Assembly: GCA_019454045.1 (NCBI GenBank)
Contig: SKCR01047770.1
Span: forward strand, 43,455-107,454
Reading direction: 5' to 3'
Source of the DNA: Zanthoxylum bungeanum
Taxonomy: Eukaryota; Streptophyta; Magnoliopsida; Sapindales; Rutaceae
Length of the DNA stretch: 64,000 nt
In this document: piece by piece, positions 23,211 through 35,887 of the stretch
Layout: each line of letters opens with the position of its first letter
How positions within the stretch are numbered: the first letter of the stretch is position 1
Made by a program: the position numbers and the translations under genes
The notes under the pieces: generated by a model
Seen by the model: only the letters and a program-made list of their open reading frames with translations
Databases searched by the model: none
Told to the model about the DNA's origin: nothing

Positions 23211-25509
23211 ATGAATGAAATGATTAGCGTTAGAGACACCATCATGGGCGATAATGTCTTTAACGATGCGAATTTTCCAGATTGGGAGATGAATCTCATG
23301 ATTGTCATAGGAGCCGAGAAGTTGCTCTATGTTATAGACATACCTCTCGGGCCTGAGCCTGGACATGAGCAGGTTGTTGATCATGAGCTTTGGAAGACTC
23401 ATAGTGATGACAACGCAACTGCTCAGTCCGTCATGCTTGCCGCAATGACTCCATAATTTCTTCGTCAAAATAAGGGATTGGATCCCTATAACATGATGTT
23501 GAAATTGAAGGACCTTCATAGATCTAATCTTAGATCTCAGAAGTATGAATTACAAAAGAAGCTTTTTCGCTCACGCATGTCAGATGGTACATCTGTCAAG
23601 CACTATGTGTCACAGATGATTGCTGACATCGAATAGCTAGGTCAACTGGGCATAACCTTCGAGGTTGAGACTTCTATAAATTTGATCTTACAGTCTCTGC
23701 CCGATTGCTGGGGCGGGTTCATCATGAACTACAATATGATGAACCAATAGAAGACTCTTTGAGAGTTGATGACGATGCTGAAAGAAGCAGAGCCAGAGCT
23801 TCTAAAGGGCAAAAAGCGCGAGGCGCATCTTACTTCGACATCTCAGAAGGCCAATGCTTGGTCGAAGGGTTCTGGAGGCGTGAAGAAGAAGAAGAAAAGA
23901 AAGGGCAAGGCCAAATCATCGTAGTCTTCTGGGAAGACTAAGGACAAATCCCAAGATGTCTGCCTACAGTGTGGCAAACGGGGTCACTGGAAGCGTGATT
24001 GTCGTGAGTACAAGGCGCACATAAAGGAAGTGAAGGCGGGTAAGGCTTCGACTTCAGGTATGTTTGTTATTGAAATAAACATGTCTACTTCTAGTTTTAA
24101 AAAATTGGATTTTTGATTCTGGATGTGGTACTCATATATGTACTGATATGCAGGATATGCAGATTAGCAGGAGACTGGCTTCAGGAGAGATCGACCTCCG
24201 AGTTGGAAATGAGACTAGAGTCGTCGTTTTGGCCGTTGGCACCTATATTTTGGAACTGCCATCGGGGCATGTACTTTCATTATCAAACTGTTATTATGTA
24301 CCTAGTTTGACTAGAAACATTATCTCTGTATCTTGTTTGACCCAATATGGGTATACCTTTGTATTTCAGAACACTTGGTGTTTTGTTTATAAAGATGATT
24401 TTGAGATATATACATCTGATGCTAATAATGATCTTTATATTTTGAATATAAATGAATCTCAAACATATAACATGACAAACAAAAGGCTCAAATTGGGTAA
24501 AACGAATGAAACTTATCTGTGACATTGTCGTCTGGGACACATTAACAGGACTCATATATCCACACTTTCGAAGAGTGGATACTTGGATGGATTTGATCCT
24601 AATTCATATGGCGTATGCGAATCTTGTTTATTAGGTAAAATATCTAAAACGCCTTTTAGTGGTAAATGTGTACGTGCCACCGAATTGTTAGCCCTCGTTC
24701 ATAGTGACGTATGTGGGCCCATGTCTAGCCAGGCTAGAGGTGGATATGAATACTTCGTAACATTTACGGATGATATATCGCGTTATGGTTATGTGTATCT
24801 TATGAGACACAAGTCGGAAACTTTTGAGAAATTCAAAGAGTTTCGACACGAAGTAGAAATATAGACCGACAAAAGTATTAAAACATTACGGTCGGACCGT
24901 GGTGGAGAATACTTAAGCAATGAGTTTCTCAATTACCTGAAAGAATATGGTATTCTTTCACAGTGGACTCCTCCCGGAACACCTCAATTAAATGGTGTGT
25001 CCGAACGGAGAAATCGAACTTTGTTGGACATGGTAAGGTCAATGATGAGTCGCATTGAGCTATCAATTTCCTTTTGGGGATACTCATTGAACAGTGCAAT
25101 ACTTATTTTGAATAAGGTTCCGTCAAAGTCTGTTGGACAGACTCCATAAGAAATATGGACAGGAAAGAAACCGGGTTTCTCATTCCTGAAGATTTGGGGA
25201 TGCAAGGCATATGTTAAACGTTTGGATGGTACCAAACTAGAACCCAAATCAGATAAGTGCCTATTTGTAGGTTATCCTTGGGAAACCAAAGGATATTACT
25301 TCTACAACCCACAAGAGAACAAGGTATTTGTTGCTCTTCATACGGTTTTCCTCGAAAAGGAATTCCTAAATGCAGTGGTAAGTAGGAGAAAAGTATAACT
25401 CAATGAAAATCGTAGTGATACTGTTCCTGGCACAGACTCCCTCACGGAACACGAACAGTTCATCAGGGATGAGACTATACCACAATCTTCTAATACACAA
25501 GAACCGCAT
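23211..25509 (+). pseudogene. Copia B gag-protease-integrase (decayed 5' half of pol)
   Basis: The gag ATG is at 23211 (MNEMISVRDTIMG, then FPDWEMNL, the UBN2-type gag start). A zinc knuckle CLQCGKRGHWKRDC lies at 23961-24002. Protease follows, with WIFDSGCGTH from 24106 (DSG active site). The pre-integrase block HCRLGHINRTH is near 24523. Integrase has LVHSDVCGPM near 24690, DRGGEY near 24896 and the GTPQLNGVSERRN region near 24979. Several in-frame stops occur (for example after AAMTP at 23454, after DIE near 23634, after EVEI near 24862) with frame shifts. The frame breaks at 25509, where element C is inserted, and continues at 39897. No functional product is possible. Confidence 0.93.
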
Positions 25510-28251
25510 TGTAGGACACAGAAATCGGTGACGTTGTCCCAGGCTCGCGGCCTGGTTGGGAGTACGGAGTAGCCCACAGGGGACTAAACTGGAGAAATAA
25601 CATAGAGTCGCCACCCGGTGTGAACCGGGAAAATGATTTAAGGCCGTACTCACTCCTCGTAAGGGAAGACCTCAAACCGTTGGGTTCGGAATGGTCCCTT
25701 ACTTATGCCACTTGTAATGAAGTGATTTGTGTAATAATTTAATCGAATCTACGTAACATATGTTTCCAATAGTATTCTACTTCTAAGTTCACATACATGA
25801 AAATAAAGCCCATATCTGAGTCTGTATTTAACCTATATCTAAGTTCGCATGCATAAAAGTAAACTGGAATAACGGCAGGCATATAAGTTCATAAACACAT
25901 TAAATCGATAAACATGGCAATACAAGTAAAACATAAATATAGGAGAGACATAATTAGGTTTCTAGTGCGAAAGAAACAATCACGGAAGCAATCATGTATG
26001 AGAATATAATGGAAGAAACAAACATGCATGAAATGGGATGTAACAGATGAAATCTCGTTCGTGGAGCGTTTGATAACGCGTTCGAACGGAGAAGGGCCGA
26101 GAACATGTGTTCGAGGTGCATTCTTGGGCGCGTTCGAACGGGATAAGACCTGATGCATGATAAAACATAAAATATGCGCGTTCGAGTAGCGTTCATAAAC
26201 GCGTTCGAATGGGGGAGGGCCGATAGCATGCGTTCGAGTTACGTTCTTGGACACGTTCGAACGGGGTTACAAAAAAATGGGATCTATGGCGACATAAACA
26301 CATATGTGAATGACCAAATACATAACGTGGGACCTCATACACCCAATTGAACATGTTTACATCCAATCAAACATATTTCATCCGGCGCGGCAGGACATCG
26401 TGGTAAAGGTAGCCTTTAGGCGTTTCTCTCGAATAGAGGACCTTTAATCCACCCTAGTCGAACCCATGTGCATCAAGTAATTATGTGAATAGCGAAGTAA
26501 TGATATTGGACATTGGATTCCTGATTGAACACATCTCACATTCAATCAAACATGCCTCATCCGGCGCGGCAAAACGCCGTGGTAAAGGTAGCCTTCAGGC
26601 ATTTCCCTCTAATAGAGGACCTTTAATCCACCCTAGTTAGCACATGCGCATGCGTAAATAAAGCAATGATATGCAAAGGGTAAATGACATAACAAAAGGT
26701 GCGGCAAAATATCATGGTAAAGGTAGCCTTCAGGCATTTCCCTCGAATAGAGGACCTTTAATCCACCCTAGTTAGCCTATGCGCATTATATTACAATGCA
26801 TACAAATGAATGAGACAATAATGTGGAACTCCGTATGTCCGATTAAACATATCTCACATCCAATCAAACATACTTCATTCGGAGCGGCAAGACATTGTGA
26901 TAGAGGTGGCCTTTAGGCGTTTCCCTCGGATAGAGGACCTTTAATCCACTTTAGTCAAGCCCATGCGCATTATGACTATCAATACGTAAATAAATGAAAC
27001 AACCACATGCGGAAAATAGATGACGGGATTACAAGCAATAAATGAACGGAAATTAAATAACAAGACGAATTATGCATTTCAAAGTATCTCGAGTGGTACG
27101 TGGATTTGTTTCCCAAGTGCAGACCGTACTACCGTCCATTCGGATTCGGCTACGGGATTTACGTCTGGGTTTCCATCCGATATACCATAAGAGATGACAC
27201 ATATTCCATTCATCCAATAGCCATAAAATGTATCAACAAACGACTCTCATGCGAAGGAATTCTAATAAACAACAAAAAATGAGAATAAATAAGAATGGTG
27301 CCCTCAGGTCTAACCTCTTAGGTCGTCTCTCGAAAGCGCGTTACATGGCCATCGGAAGGATTGTTGCTCCGCAACTCCTTTGGTTCACTGGTCAACTACT
27401 TCCTTTCGCTGTTTTTCTGTTTGGGCTGCTGTTTTTTTACTTCGTTTCGCTGTTGTTTTCACTGTATTTTCTGGTTACTGTTTTGCGGTGTATGAGGGAC
27501 TGTTCTTGCGTTTTAAGTGGTATTAGGGTTGTTGTTTTATGCGGTAATTAAGGTGTCTTAAGGGCTGTGTGATGCGGCAATGGATGGGTTATTTAGTGAG
27601 TGTTTCTGTGATGGTGGAGTATAGTAGAAGAGAAAATTATTTGCTTGCTTCTTGTTTTTTTTTGGGCGTGTATGTTAGGGGAAGCAAGGGTTGGGCTTGT
27701 GTCTTCTTTTATAGGCAAATGGTGGGGTTCCTCTTGTGTGAATATGAAAGGGAATCATGCAAACAATTGTGATATCTCCTAATTAGTATATCACAAGGAA
27801 ATTGTCTATTTAATTAGGGATATGATTGGGCTTGATTGGGAAGATGGTATATTTGATTTGTTTTATTTAGGTTTGTGAATTATTTAATTTAGGAAGGATA
27901 TTATTTTAATTTGTGACATGTGTTTTATTTAAATGTTTTAATTATTTTTTTGGTGGGTTTTGGTGGGCTAATTGGGCTTAGGCGTGAGGCTAGCAACAAA
28001 ACCAGAAGTACCGACACCGTTCGAACGCCGATTCGAACGCTACATGAACGCCCGCAATCTGCTTGACGTTCGAATGTGTTCACGAATGCAGCACGAACGA
28101 AAGCAGTGAACATGTGAATTGAATTCGATGATATACTTATTCTGAATTTCCCCTTCCAACATTCGTTTCCCGCGACTTCCGCAACCTAAAGAGTAGTGCC
28201 TCCATATAAGACTCATCATCGGGACTTATATGCAAAAATGCAGTGCCTACA
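25510..28251 (-). repeat. 3' LTR of element C (2742 bp; left copy)
   Basis: Plus-strand ends are TGTAGGACACAG and GCAGTGCCTACA, so both strands read TG..CA. It contains two internal repeat groups. One is about four copies of a segment with 'GTGGTAAAGGTAGCCTT' and 'AGAGGACCTTTAATCCACC' (26380-26960). The other is a set of CGTTCGAACG palindromes (26060-26270). It matches 37145-39896 closely. Confidence 0.93.
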
Positions 28252-28265
28252 GTCGCCCCCACTTT
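28252..28265 (-). other. Polypurine tract of element C
   Basis: The minus strand reads AAAGTGGGGGCGAC directly before the 3' LTR, in the right place to prime plus-strand synthesis. Confidence 0.75.
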
Positions 28266-30597
28266 GATGGGACTTGTGCAGTGTGTGACAATGACAATCA
28301 TATCAAAGTTATGCAATGCATTTTTACTTACCTAGCTCGCCAGCTGCCACCTGACTTGTCTGCTGCTTCGAGCTGAGTTGATGACGCTGTGGACCTCGAT
28401 CCTGGGACGCATCCCAATACCGCTGACAATGTGGGTCACGACCCTAGGACGCATCCCAATAACTGTAACCGACAACAGGGGCCTCGACCCTGGGACGTAT
28501 CCCGATAACATTGACAATGTGGGTCACGACCTTGGGACGCATCCCCAAAACAGATGATGCAGAGGGCCATCGACCCTGTGATGTATCCCAATAACTGCAA
28601 CTGACAACGGGGGCCTCGACCTTGGGACGCATCACAATACCGCTGACAATGTAGGTCACGACTCTGGGACGCATCCCAAAACTGATGATGATGTGGGCCT
28701 CGACCCTGAGACTCATCCCCAAAAACTGATACTGATGCTGATGTGGGCCTCGACCCTGGGACTCATCCCAAAACTGATATTGATGCTGATGTGGGCCTCG
28801 CCCCCGGGACTCATCCCCAAAATTGATGCTGATGTGGGTCACGACCCTGGGACTCATCCCCAAAACTACTGATGGTGTGGGTCACGACCCTAGGATGCAT
28901 CCCCAAAACTGCTGATGATGTGGGTCACGACTCTGGGACTCATCCCCAAAACTGATGTTGATGTGGGCCTCGCCCTCGGGACTCATCCCCAAAACTGCTG
29001 ATGATGTGGGTCACGACCCTGGGACTCATCCCCAAAACTGATGCTGATGTGGGCCTCGCCCCCGGGACTCATCCCCTAAATTGATGCTGATGTGGGCCTC
29101 GACCACGGGACTCATCCCCAAAACTGATGCTGATATGGGCCTCACCCCCAAAACTGATACTGATGTGGGCCTCGACCCTGGGACTCATCCCCAAAATTGC
29201 TGATGATATGTGTGGGCCTCGACCCTGGGACGCATCCCAAAACTGCTACTCATGTGTGGGCCTCGACCCTGGGACGCATTCAAAAACTGCTACTGATGCG
29301 GGTCACGACCCTGGGACTCATCCCCAAAACTGATACTAGTGATGTGATGGTTCATTCCAACATACTGTATTGCCTCTCACGAGATAATCCTGATAGCTAA
29401 ACATATTTTCGTCCTTAACGGATGTTTCACGTCGAAATCAGAGAACCTTCAAAGTACTTAATACACTTAGATCCGCTCGTCTAAATGAGTGATCTGAACT
29501 AGACTCCTAGTGGTATGTGTGCCAAGGCTCTTTCGCAGCTTAATCCTTAAGTAAGCCAACTCGATGATTTTGTCTCGGAGAATCGGATCAGTGGGTCTAA
29601 CCAACCTAGATGTCTTGATCACACTCTGTGATTACTTCCTCGTACTCAATATGATATGGTTTTCTTCTTCTTCTTCTTTTTCTCGTCTCTTTCTCTTCAT
29701 TTTGGACTTTTTTGTTCTTTTTTTTTTGTTCTTTTTTTCTTTTTCCTTTCTTTCTTTTTTTTCTTTCTCTCTCTTTTTTTTCGACACACCTACCCTTTAA
29801 GGTAGCATTTCTCCTCATGGTGGTCATAATACTCGCCCATGGGTAGCTTAACGTTTATCGGTTATAGGCGGTCTATTTTTTCTTTTATTTTCAGAGACTT
29901 TTTCTTTGTTTCCAACCATATCATATATCATAGCATAAGTAAACCAGGATGGACATCTAGGCAAACGGTCATTCACTGATCCATCATCTCTTCAACTAGT
30001 CATCTTGCCGACTACTCAAGCTTCCACCACTAACATCCCGTGATCAAGTACTCGCGAGTCTAGCTGAGATCAACTATTCAGAATACCGGATGAGAGCACA
30101 TCTCGCACTTATCGTTTCTAAGGTTTCTCCCTACAGCAAACAATGTCATCACCGGACATATGCCTAACCATCAAGGATCTCTCTCTCTCTCTCTTTGTTT
30201 TTTTTTCACTCACTCCACAGAATTCTTCCTTTCAACCGCTGATAATGTGGGCTTCGCCTCCTGTGATCCATTCCTGAAACTTATACTGATATGGGCCTCA
30301 ACCCTGGGATTCATTCCTAAAACTGATACTGATTCTGATTCATTCCTGAGACTGATGTGGGCCTCAACCCCATGATTCATTCCTAAAACTGATGACATTG
30401 TACTGTTGCTGCTTCTGGTTGGCTTGCATTTGCCTCTTTCTATTTTTCTCCGTTGAAACCTGTGAATACAAAGAAAACAAAACACAAAAAGAATGCAAGT
30501 GTGTTACGTGTATGCATGCATGCATGGATGAATTTCCTATCACATTGGGTTAGGTCTTTCCGCCAATTCCTTTGGTGACTATTCGGTCCTCTCTTCC
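28266..30597. repeat. Tandem-repeat 3' region of element C
   Basis: From about 28380 to 29335, units of roughly 30-60 bp built on 'GGGCCTCGACCCTGGGAC' and 'TCATCCCCAAAACTGAT' repeat more than 20 times with varied spacing. A smaller block of the same motif is at 30240-30395. Between them are a TTC/TTTC-rich tract (29660-29785) and unique sequence. ORFs on both strands here are only the repeat read through. This matches the hypervariable region between pol and 3' LTR in Tat/Ogre elements. Confidence 0.85.
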
Positions 30598-31026
30598 TCA
30601 GGCAAAATATTGCTTCAATTTGTCCACTTTGATCGACTCAGTGAACTCGTTCCCTTCTAAGTCTGACAGTCTCACTGCCCCGTTTCCCATCACTTTCTCG
30701 ACTATGTAGGGTCCTTCCCAATTAGGTCTGAACTTTCCTCTCGGATCCGTTGTCGACGGCTTTGACAGCTTAAGTACTAGATCCTCCTCTCTGATCTTAG
30801 TAGGATGCACCTTTTGTTGAATGCTCGGGCCGATCTCTTCCGGTATAACTACATATGATGCAGAGACTTCATTCTATTCTGATCCAGTAATGCCAACTGT
30901 TCAAGTCTCTGCGAGGCCCATTCTTGCTCCAATAACTCTGCTTCTACTAATATCCGCATGGACTCTATCTCAACTTCCCTTGGCAGTACTGCTTCCACTG
31001 CCTTCTTCTTTTCTTAAATACTTCAG
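30598..31026 (-). pseudogene. Element C pol tail (integrase C-terminus)
   Basis: The minus strand encodes EAVLPREVEIESMRILVEAE, a block with RLEQLALLDQNR, and then NWEGPYIVEKVMGNGAVRL ending KLKQYFA at 30598. This is the GPY/F-type C-terminal module of Tat integrases. It is joined at about 31010-31030 directly to sequence from the region between protease and RT. RT, RNase H and the integrase catalytic core are therefore missing. Confidence 0.82.
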
Positions 31027-32050
31027 CTAAATTCCATTTGCTTGTCTTTTGTATAGTCCTCCCTTCAAACTCATATATTGAGAAGCTAACTCCTGAATGA
31101 TTATCTTATTCTTCTTGAGAGGTAGAGACTCAGACAAGTAAATGAAATGAACGTCTTTATTGCTAGCAGATGCAGGAATACATTCAAATAAATCAGAGAG
31201 ATAAACATCTTCATCCTCCACAGATGCTTCATCTCCCACAGCTGGGTCTTCCTCCTTTTCCTCGAGGGTCAGGCTCTCCAACTTCATCAGCTCTTCTTCC
31301 CATTTCTCTTCTTCCTTCTTCACAATTTCTGATGCCAGTGACTTCTCACTCATCACATCCTGAAAGATCTCAAACCCGGGCACCACAATCCCATTGACTT
31401 CTACCGGTTCAGGTTCTCCCTGATATCCCGTTGCCTTCACAAAGCATTCCATCAGCTTCAACCCTTTCTTCTTGGCTTTCAGCTTATCCTCATCAGACAT
31501 GTATCCCAACCCTCTCTGGGTAGTCTGCCTCTTAAAGTTTGGCAATGTTGAACCTTTACACATCATATTCTCCATGATCCTAGCCACCTTAGGATCCACC
31601 CACTCCTCAAAAGTTGCCGAAATTTGGAACCTTGTGAAATGTTGTATTTCCAAAGCGGCCACAACACTGTCTACCTCAGCTCGGATGGTGAAAATCTCTC
31701 CCCCGTATGGAAACTTAATAACCTGATGCAGAGTGGAGGGTGATGAGTGGTAATTATATCACTATTTCCCACTCATTTAACCTAATATTTTGTATAGTTT
31801 CTTGAGTTTTGTGAATATTTTGATGTATTTTGTGTTATTTTGTAGATAAATAAAGTTTCAGGACACTCTGGAGGTGATTTGGGCCAAAACAGTGAAAGTT
31901 GGACGAAAAGGGCATTTTGATAATTTGCCGCATCGCGACGCGCAAGCCTTTGGCGTCGCGACGCCTAACATGTGCCGAACAGTGCTAACGTGCGCCGGGT
32001 CCACAAGTCAGAATATGAGAAAATTTTGACTTAGCTAAGTTGCGCTGTGC

Positions 32051-32418
32051 CACGTGTCATCATCCTACGGTGCCGACAGTCGCCATCGCCACGTATCGCC
32101 ATGTGTCACTCCACCTGTCAGCCACGTCATCGTCCATATCATCAGTTGACCGAGTCAACGTGTCACCTCACCGCCACATCATCATCAGCCAATCACGAAG
32201 TGCCACGTGTCACAATTTTATGATACCGATAGTCACTTTGCGACGTGTCACCACGTCAGCGCCATGTCAGCATCAATCATTGACTCACTTATCCCTATCT
32301 GACACGTGGCGGATAAGAATCTGAACCGACCAATCAGAAGCCGCCACGTGTCACAATAATTGACCTCCAACCACCTTACCACGTGTCACCTTATCACCTT
32401 ATCCAGAATCGCCACGTG
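32051..32418 (+). promoter_or_regulatory. Six G-box/ABRE motifs in LTR D
   Basis: CACGTG occurs at 32051, 32204, 32303, 32345, 32380 and 32413. Most have the ABRE-like context CCACGTGTC, one of them in reverse. They end about 90 bp upstream of TATAAATT at 32507. Further near matches (CCACGTCA, CCATGTGTC) lie between them. bZIP and bHLH factors bind such sites. Confidence 0.75.
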
Positions 32419-32506
32419 TCATCACCTCAACATGCCACGACCAAAAGAAGCTGGCATCGCGACGCCAAAGGCATTGGCGTCGCGACGCCCAGAGCCTACC
32501 GAGGCC

Positions 32507-32514
32507 TATAAATT
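32507..32514 (+). promoter_or_regulatory. TATA box of LTR D
   Basis: TATAAATT follows the G-box cluster and a GCGTCGCGACGC palindrome. It sets the LTR orientation as plus. Confidence 0.6.
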
Positions 32515-34440
32515 CAGCTCGATGTTTTAGTTTCAAATGTACCTTCCTCTCTGAATTCTCTGATGTAAATAAGGAGTTTTCTATCTAGTTTCTTTTAGTT
32601 TTGTAAATAATTTTAATTACGTTTTAAAATAATAGTAATTTACTTTCTTACTTTTTACAGTTTTTACTATTCACCATGAGGAGGTAACTTCCCCAGCTAG
32701 GGTGAAAGGTAATTCTTTTACTGTTACTATTTAGATTAATCTCCCTTAAAAATAATATATTCACTATTTAAAATATTGACTTAAAAAGGATACCGCTATA
32801 TTGGTCGGTTGGTAATTCATTTTAATCTGGTTTAAACCTGACTAATAAAGGATACCGCCAGATTGGTCGGTTGGTAATTAAATTTTCTTACCGCCTATAT
32901 GGCAGGTTTATTTTGGTTCCGCCTTTATGGCTGGTTGGACTTAATTTGACTTAATCAGGTTACCGCCTATATGGCTGGTTGGTAAAATAATCACAAGTTA
33001 ATATATTATATTAAGGGAGATATCTAAATAGTAAATAGTAAAAGTTGATCATTTTACCTTAGCATTTTATTTTATGTCTTTTACTTTTCAGCATTTTTAC
33101 TTTATGTCTTTTACTTTTAAGTTTTTACTAGCCCTAGTTATGTGTTAGTTATCTGGGGTGGTGATGAATTCTAATATCACTATTTATAAGGGGTTATTTT
33201 ATAGTTTGTGTAATTTGAAGGTTTACTTATTAAGTCTTAAGCTTAATGCTTCTTGTTGTCTGATCACCAATAAGATTGATATGGTAAATCTAAAATGAAC
33301 TAGACATAGGGATTTTAGGTTTCAGCCTTAGACTTAATAGCCCACGATCTTCATTGAGGATAGATAACCCTTTAATAGATTTCCTTACAGGATAGACATA
33401 TACCTGTCGGGCGGGGGTAGCCATAATCGGAACTTAAACTTAATGAATCCAGATAATTTGGTTGACATAGACATATGGTTCAATTGGGTTAAACTGGGTA
33501 TTTGCTTCTGACCATCGACAAAGGCTTTTGCATAATTTCGTGTTCCATGTTAGTAAACCGATTTATTACACAAACATAAAATAATCACTTCATCTTTTAC
33601 AAGATATTAGAAAGATTCACAACCCTAGATCTTTGTGTCTTTTGTTATTTTCCTTAGTATTTTCTTTTGTCTTTTTTTTTTTATCTACAATCAACCAAAT
33701 CAATCAAGCAATCATTCTCTTCTCCATCAATTAGATATATGTAAATAAATAGATTAAACAATTAATAACAATAGTAGGAATTAAGTCCTCGTGGGATCGA
33801 TATTTTTATACTACTTGAACGATATGTGCGCTTGCGTTATACGTGTGTGTTTACGCCGGTCAGAGGGCACGCCCCCAAGCTTGTGGAACCACGGTCTTCC
33901 CAATAACAAAGCAAAAGTGGCCGGGATATCCAGCACTGTGAACTCAACCTCATCCTCAATCGGGCCAACCTTGAATACTGCGGCAAAGGTACCCTCAACT
34001 CCTCGCTTGCTATCATCATAAGCTTTGATAGTCATATTGGAGGGATCCAGATCCGTTGCCTTCATTCCCAACCTTGCCAAAATCTTCAATGGGCAAACAT
34101 TGATAGATGAGCCATCATCTATAATTACACAAGATGTCTTCTTGACCCTCACTTCAGCCCTGATAAATAGTGGCTTGTTGTGATTTCTTCCCTCTGCCGG
34201 GAGTTCTTCCTCAGAAAAAGTTATTGCCTGCAAGGTTTCCTCATGTACTGACCCTACAAACATTGCAGGATTAGCACCATCTGGTACTACTATTTTTCTC
34301 AAGGCTTCAACCATAGCACGTCTGTGCTCCTGTGACGAACACAACAATTCCTAAATGCTGACCTGTGCCTGTGTCTTCCTTAGCTGGCGTAGCACTGTAT
34401 CCCCTTCAGTATTATCCATATTTTCTGTTACTTCCCTCCC

Positions 34441-35887
34441 TTATATCAACACTTCTTTACCCTTCTCAACCGTGTCACTGTAGAAATGCCCGATGCGTGT
34501 CATTCCTCTCACCTCCTCCTCATCACTACTGGAGAAGTCTTCCCAGAAATTCTTTCCCTGATCCGTTTCATCCTCACTGTTGCTATCCCAAATCCCCAGG
34601 CAAAAGGCTTGGTGGTCAAAGGACCCGAGGACAAGGCTCTCGAGTAGGCCAGAGCTTATCATATAGGTAGGTGGTGGGACATAGTGATAATTAAGCAGTG
34701 GGTTCCTGTGTGTATTGGGATGTTCTTTCTCGGGGTCGGTTATTTTTTGGGAGTCTATGAGGTCCTGGATTTCATGGCGGAGGCGAGCGCAACTGTCAGT
34801 ATCATGGCCTTTCTGTTGGTGGAAATGACAATACTGGTTCAGGTTGACATGTGGTGGTGGAGGGTGTGGAAGTGGTTTGGTTTCTAAGGGTTTCAGAGGT
34901 CTCCGTCTCTTTAATTTCTCCAGCACCTTAGACAAGGGTCTACCCAGGTTGGAGAATCGTCGGTTTCAGATAGCAGCAATCTCAGCAGAAATAGGCTTGG
35001 TACCTGATGTTCCCCCAATGGGCTTCCTGTTCAGGCTATAGAACTTTCTATTCTCGGCCTCTTCTTCCTTAATATCCATGACAATTTCCCTCAACTATCG
35101 AAAATCAGTAATCATGGAATTTATTCTCCTCAGCTTGCCATAAATTGAGGGCTTAGTACCATTGATAATCATCTTTATATGGCCCTTCTCTAAGGGCCGA
35201 GTCTGCATTTTCAAAAGCTGGCTCCTCCAACGGTCTATATATTCCTTGAAGATTTCTTCTGGCTTCTGCTTGGTATTTTCTAAGTCCCGGAGTGACAAGT
35301 CGATCTCCAGATCTATAACATACTGTCTCAAGAAGGCCTATGCCAATTCCTTCAAATCCTCCTTGATCTTCCTCTCCAGGTTGTGATACCATACCACGGG
35401 TGCCCCCTCGAGTGACATCCCAAACATTTTCTGAACCTAACATTCTGACAGGCCCACTGAACTCATAACAGAGACATACTGCCGGAGATGGACCCTTGGG
35501 TCCCCGTTCCCATTAAACTTGGCTATATCCGACATTTTAAACTGAGATGGCATCCGTTCCTCAAATGTCATGGCCTCATAATCCAACAGGTATTTTTGCT
35601 TGCCCCTCATCTTACGGGTAACCGACTCTACCTGATCTCGGAGTTTATGCAGTTCAGTTTGAGACCCTGTCATTTTCCCTGTAGCATATTCAACCATATC
35701 ATCATCAAAACCCGGGATATCATCATTCAATCTAGTCGGAGGGTCTACACCTCTCATTCTCAGAGTTTCCCCCAGCACGGGGAACAACCATATTGGCCAT
35801 AGTCAAGGCTTGCAACTGTTCAGTAATCTTGGTGAGATTGGTTTCCAATTGATCCATACGGGATACCTCGTTCTCTGATTCGCTCAT
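34441..35887 (-). pseudogene. Element C gag
   Basis: The ATG at 35887 begins MSESENEVSRMDQLETNLTK, a coiled-coil-like start. The frame then shifts to a block with FPVLGETLRMRGVDPPTRL. The capsid-like core follows (KFNGNGDPRVHLRQYV near 35510-35465, then TKQKPEEIFKEYIDRWR near 35275). A CxxH..H..C zinc knuckle (YCHFHQQKGHDTDSC) lies near 34790-34835. Several frames are needed (35887, 35787, 35331 and 34935 segments), so the gene is broken. The order and motifs are those of Tat/Ogre gag. Confidence 0.85.

Larger units (their letters stand above)
31741..33862 (+). mobile_element. Solo LTR D (2122 bp) in the element C protease
   Basis: Ends are TGATGAGTGG and TACGCCGGTCA. A perfect 5-bp duplication GAGGG lies at 31736-31740 and 33863-33867. 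There is no PBS, PPT or coding sequence, so a single LTR is left after recombination. The 3' end resembles the LTR ends of Athila-type gypsy elements ('TCCTCGTGGGATCGATAT...ACTTGAACG'), an inference from general pattern only. It carries a G-box cluster, a TATA box at 32507, CpG palindromes, and from about 32800 to 32980 a run of short 'ACCGCC..TGGTCGGTTGGTAA' repeats. Confidence 0.92.
31027..34347 (-). pseudogene. Element C protease and protease-RT linker (split by solo LTR D)
   Basis: The minus-strand frame 34347-33863 is a retropepsin-like protease. It has IIDDGSSINVCPL (an active-site variant of the usual D-S/T-G, here DDGSS) and LLLGRPWFHKLGGVPS. At GGVPS the frame is cut by solo LTR D. 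It resumes at 31740 as LHQVIKFPYGGEIFTIRAEV and runs through an acidic linker (YMSDEDKLKAKKKG, Glu-rich) to 31027. Across the insertion the joined motif is the usual 'GAVPS-xLHQ-x-KF' of plant gypsy proteases. Beyond it, RT is deleted. Confidence 0.88.

Noticed and set aside
27228..27772. Hydrophobic ORFs in the left LTR of element C
   Set aside because: The same sequence in the right LTR has a different open frame. This is T-rich LTR sequence, not a membrane protein gene.
28444..28863. 139-codon minus-strand ORF rich in His, Gln and Arg
   Set aside because: It is a read-through of the tandem repeat of element C, with the peptide repeating with the DNA unit.
28380..29335. Regularly spaced repeats that could suggest a CRISPR array
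   Set aside because: Repeat and intervening sequence are both variants of the same motif, spacing is irregular, and the location is the 3' region of a plant retrotransposon.
29564..29827. Ser/Phe-rich plus-strand and Lys-rich minus-strand ORFs
   Set aside because: Low-complexity TTC/TTTC tract in the noncoding part of element C.
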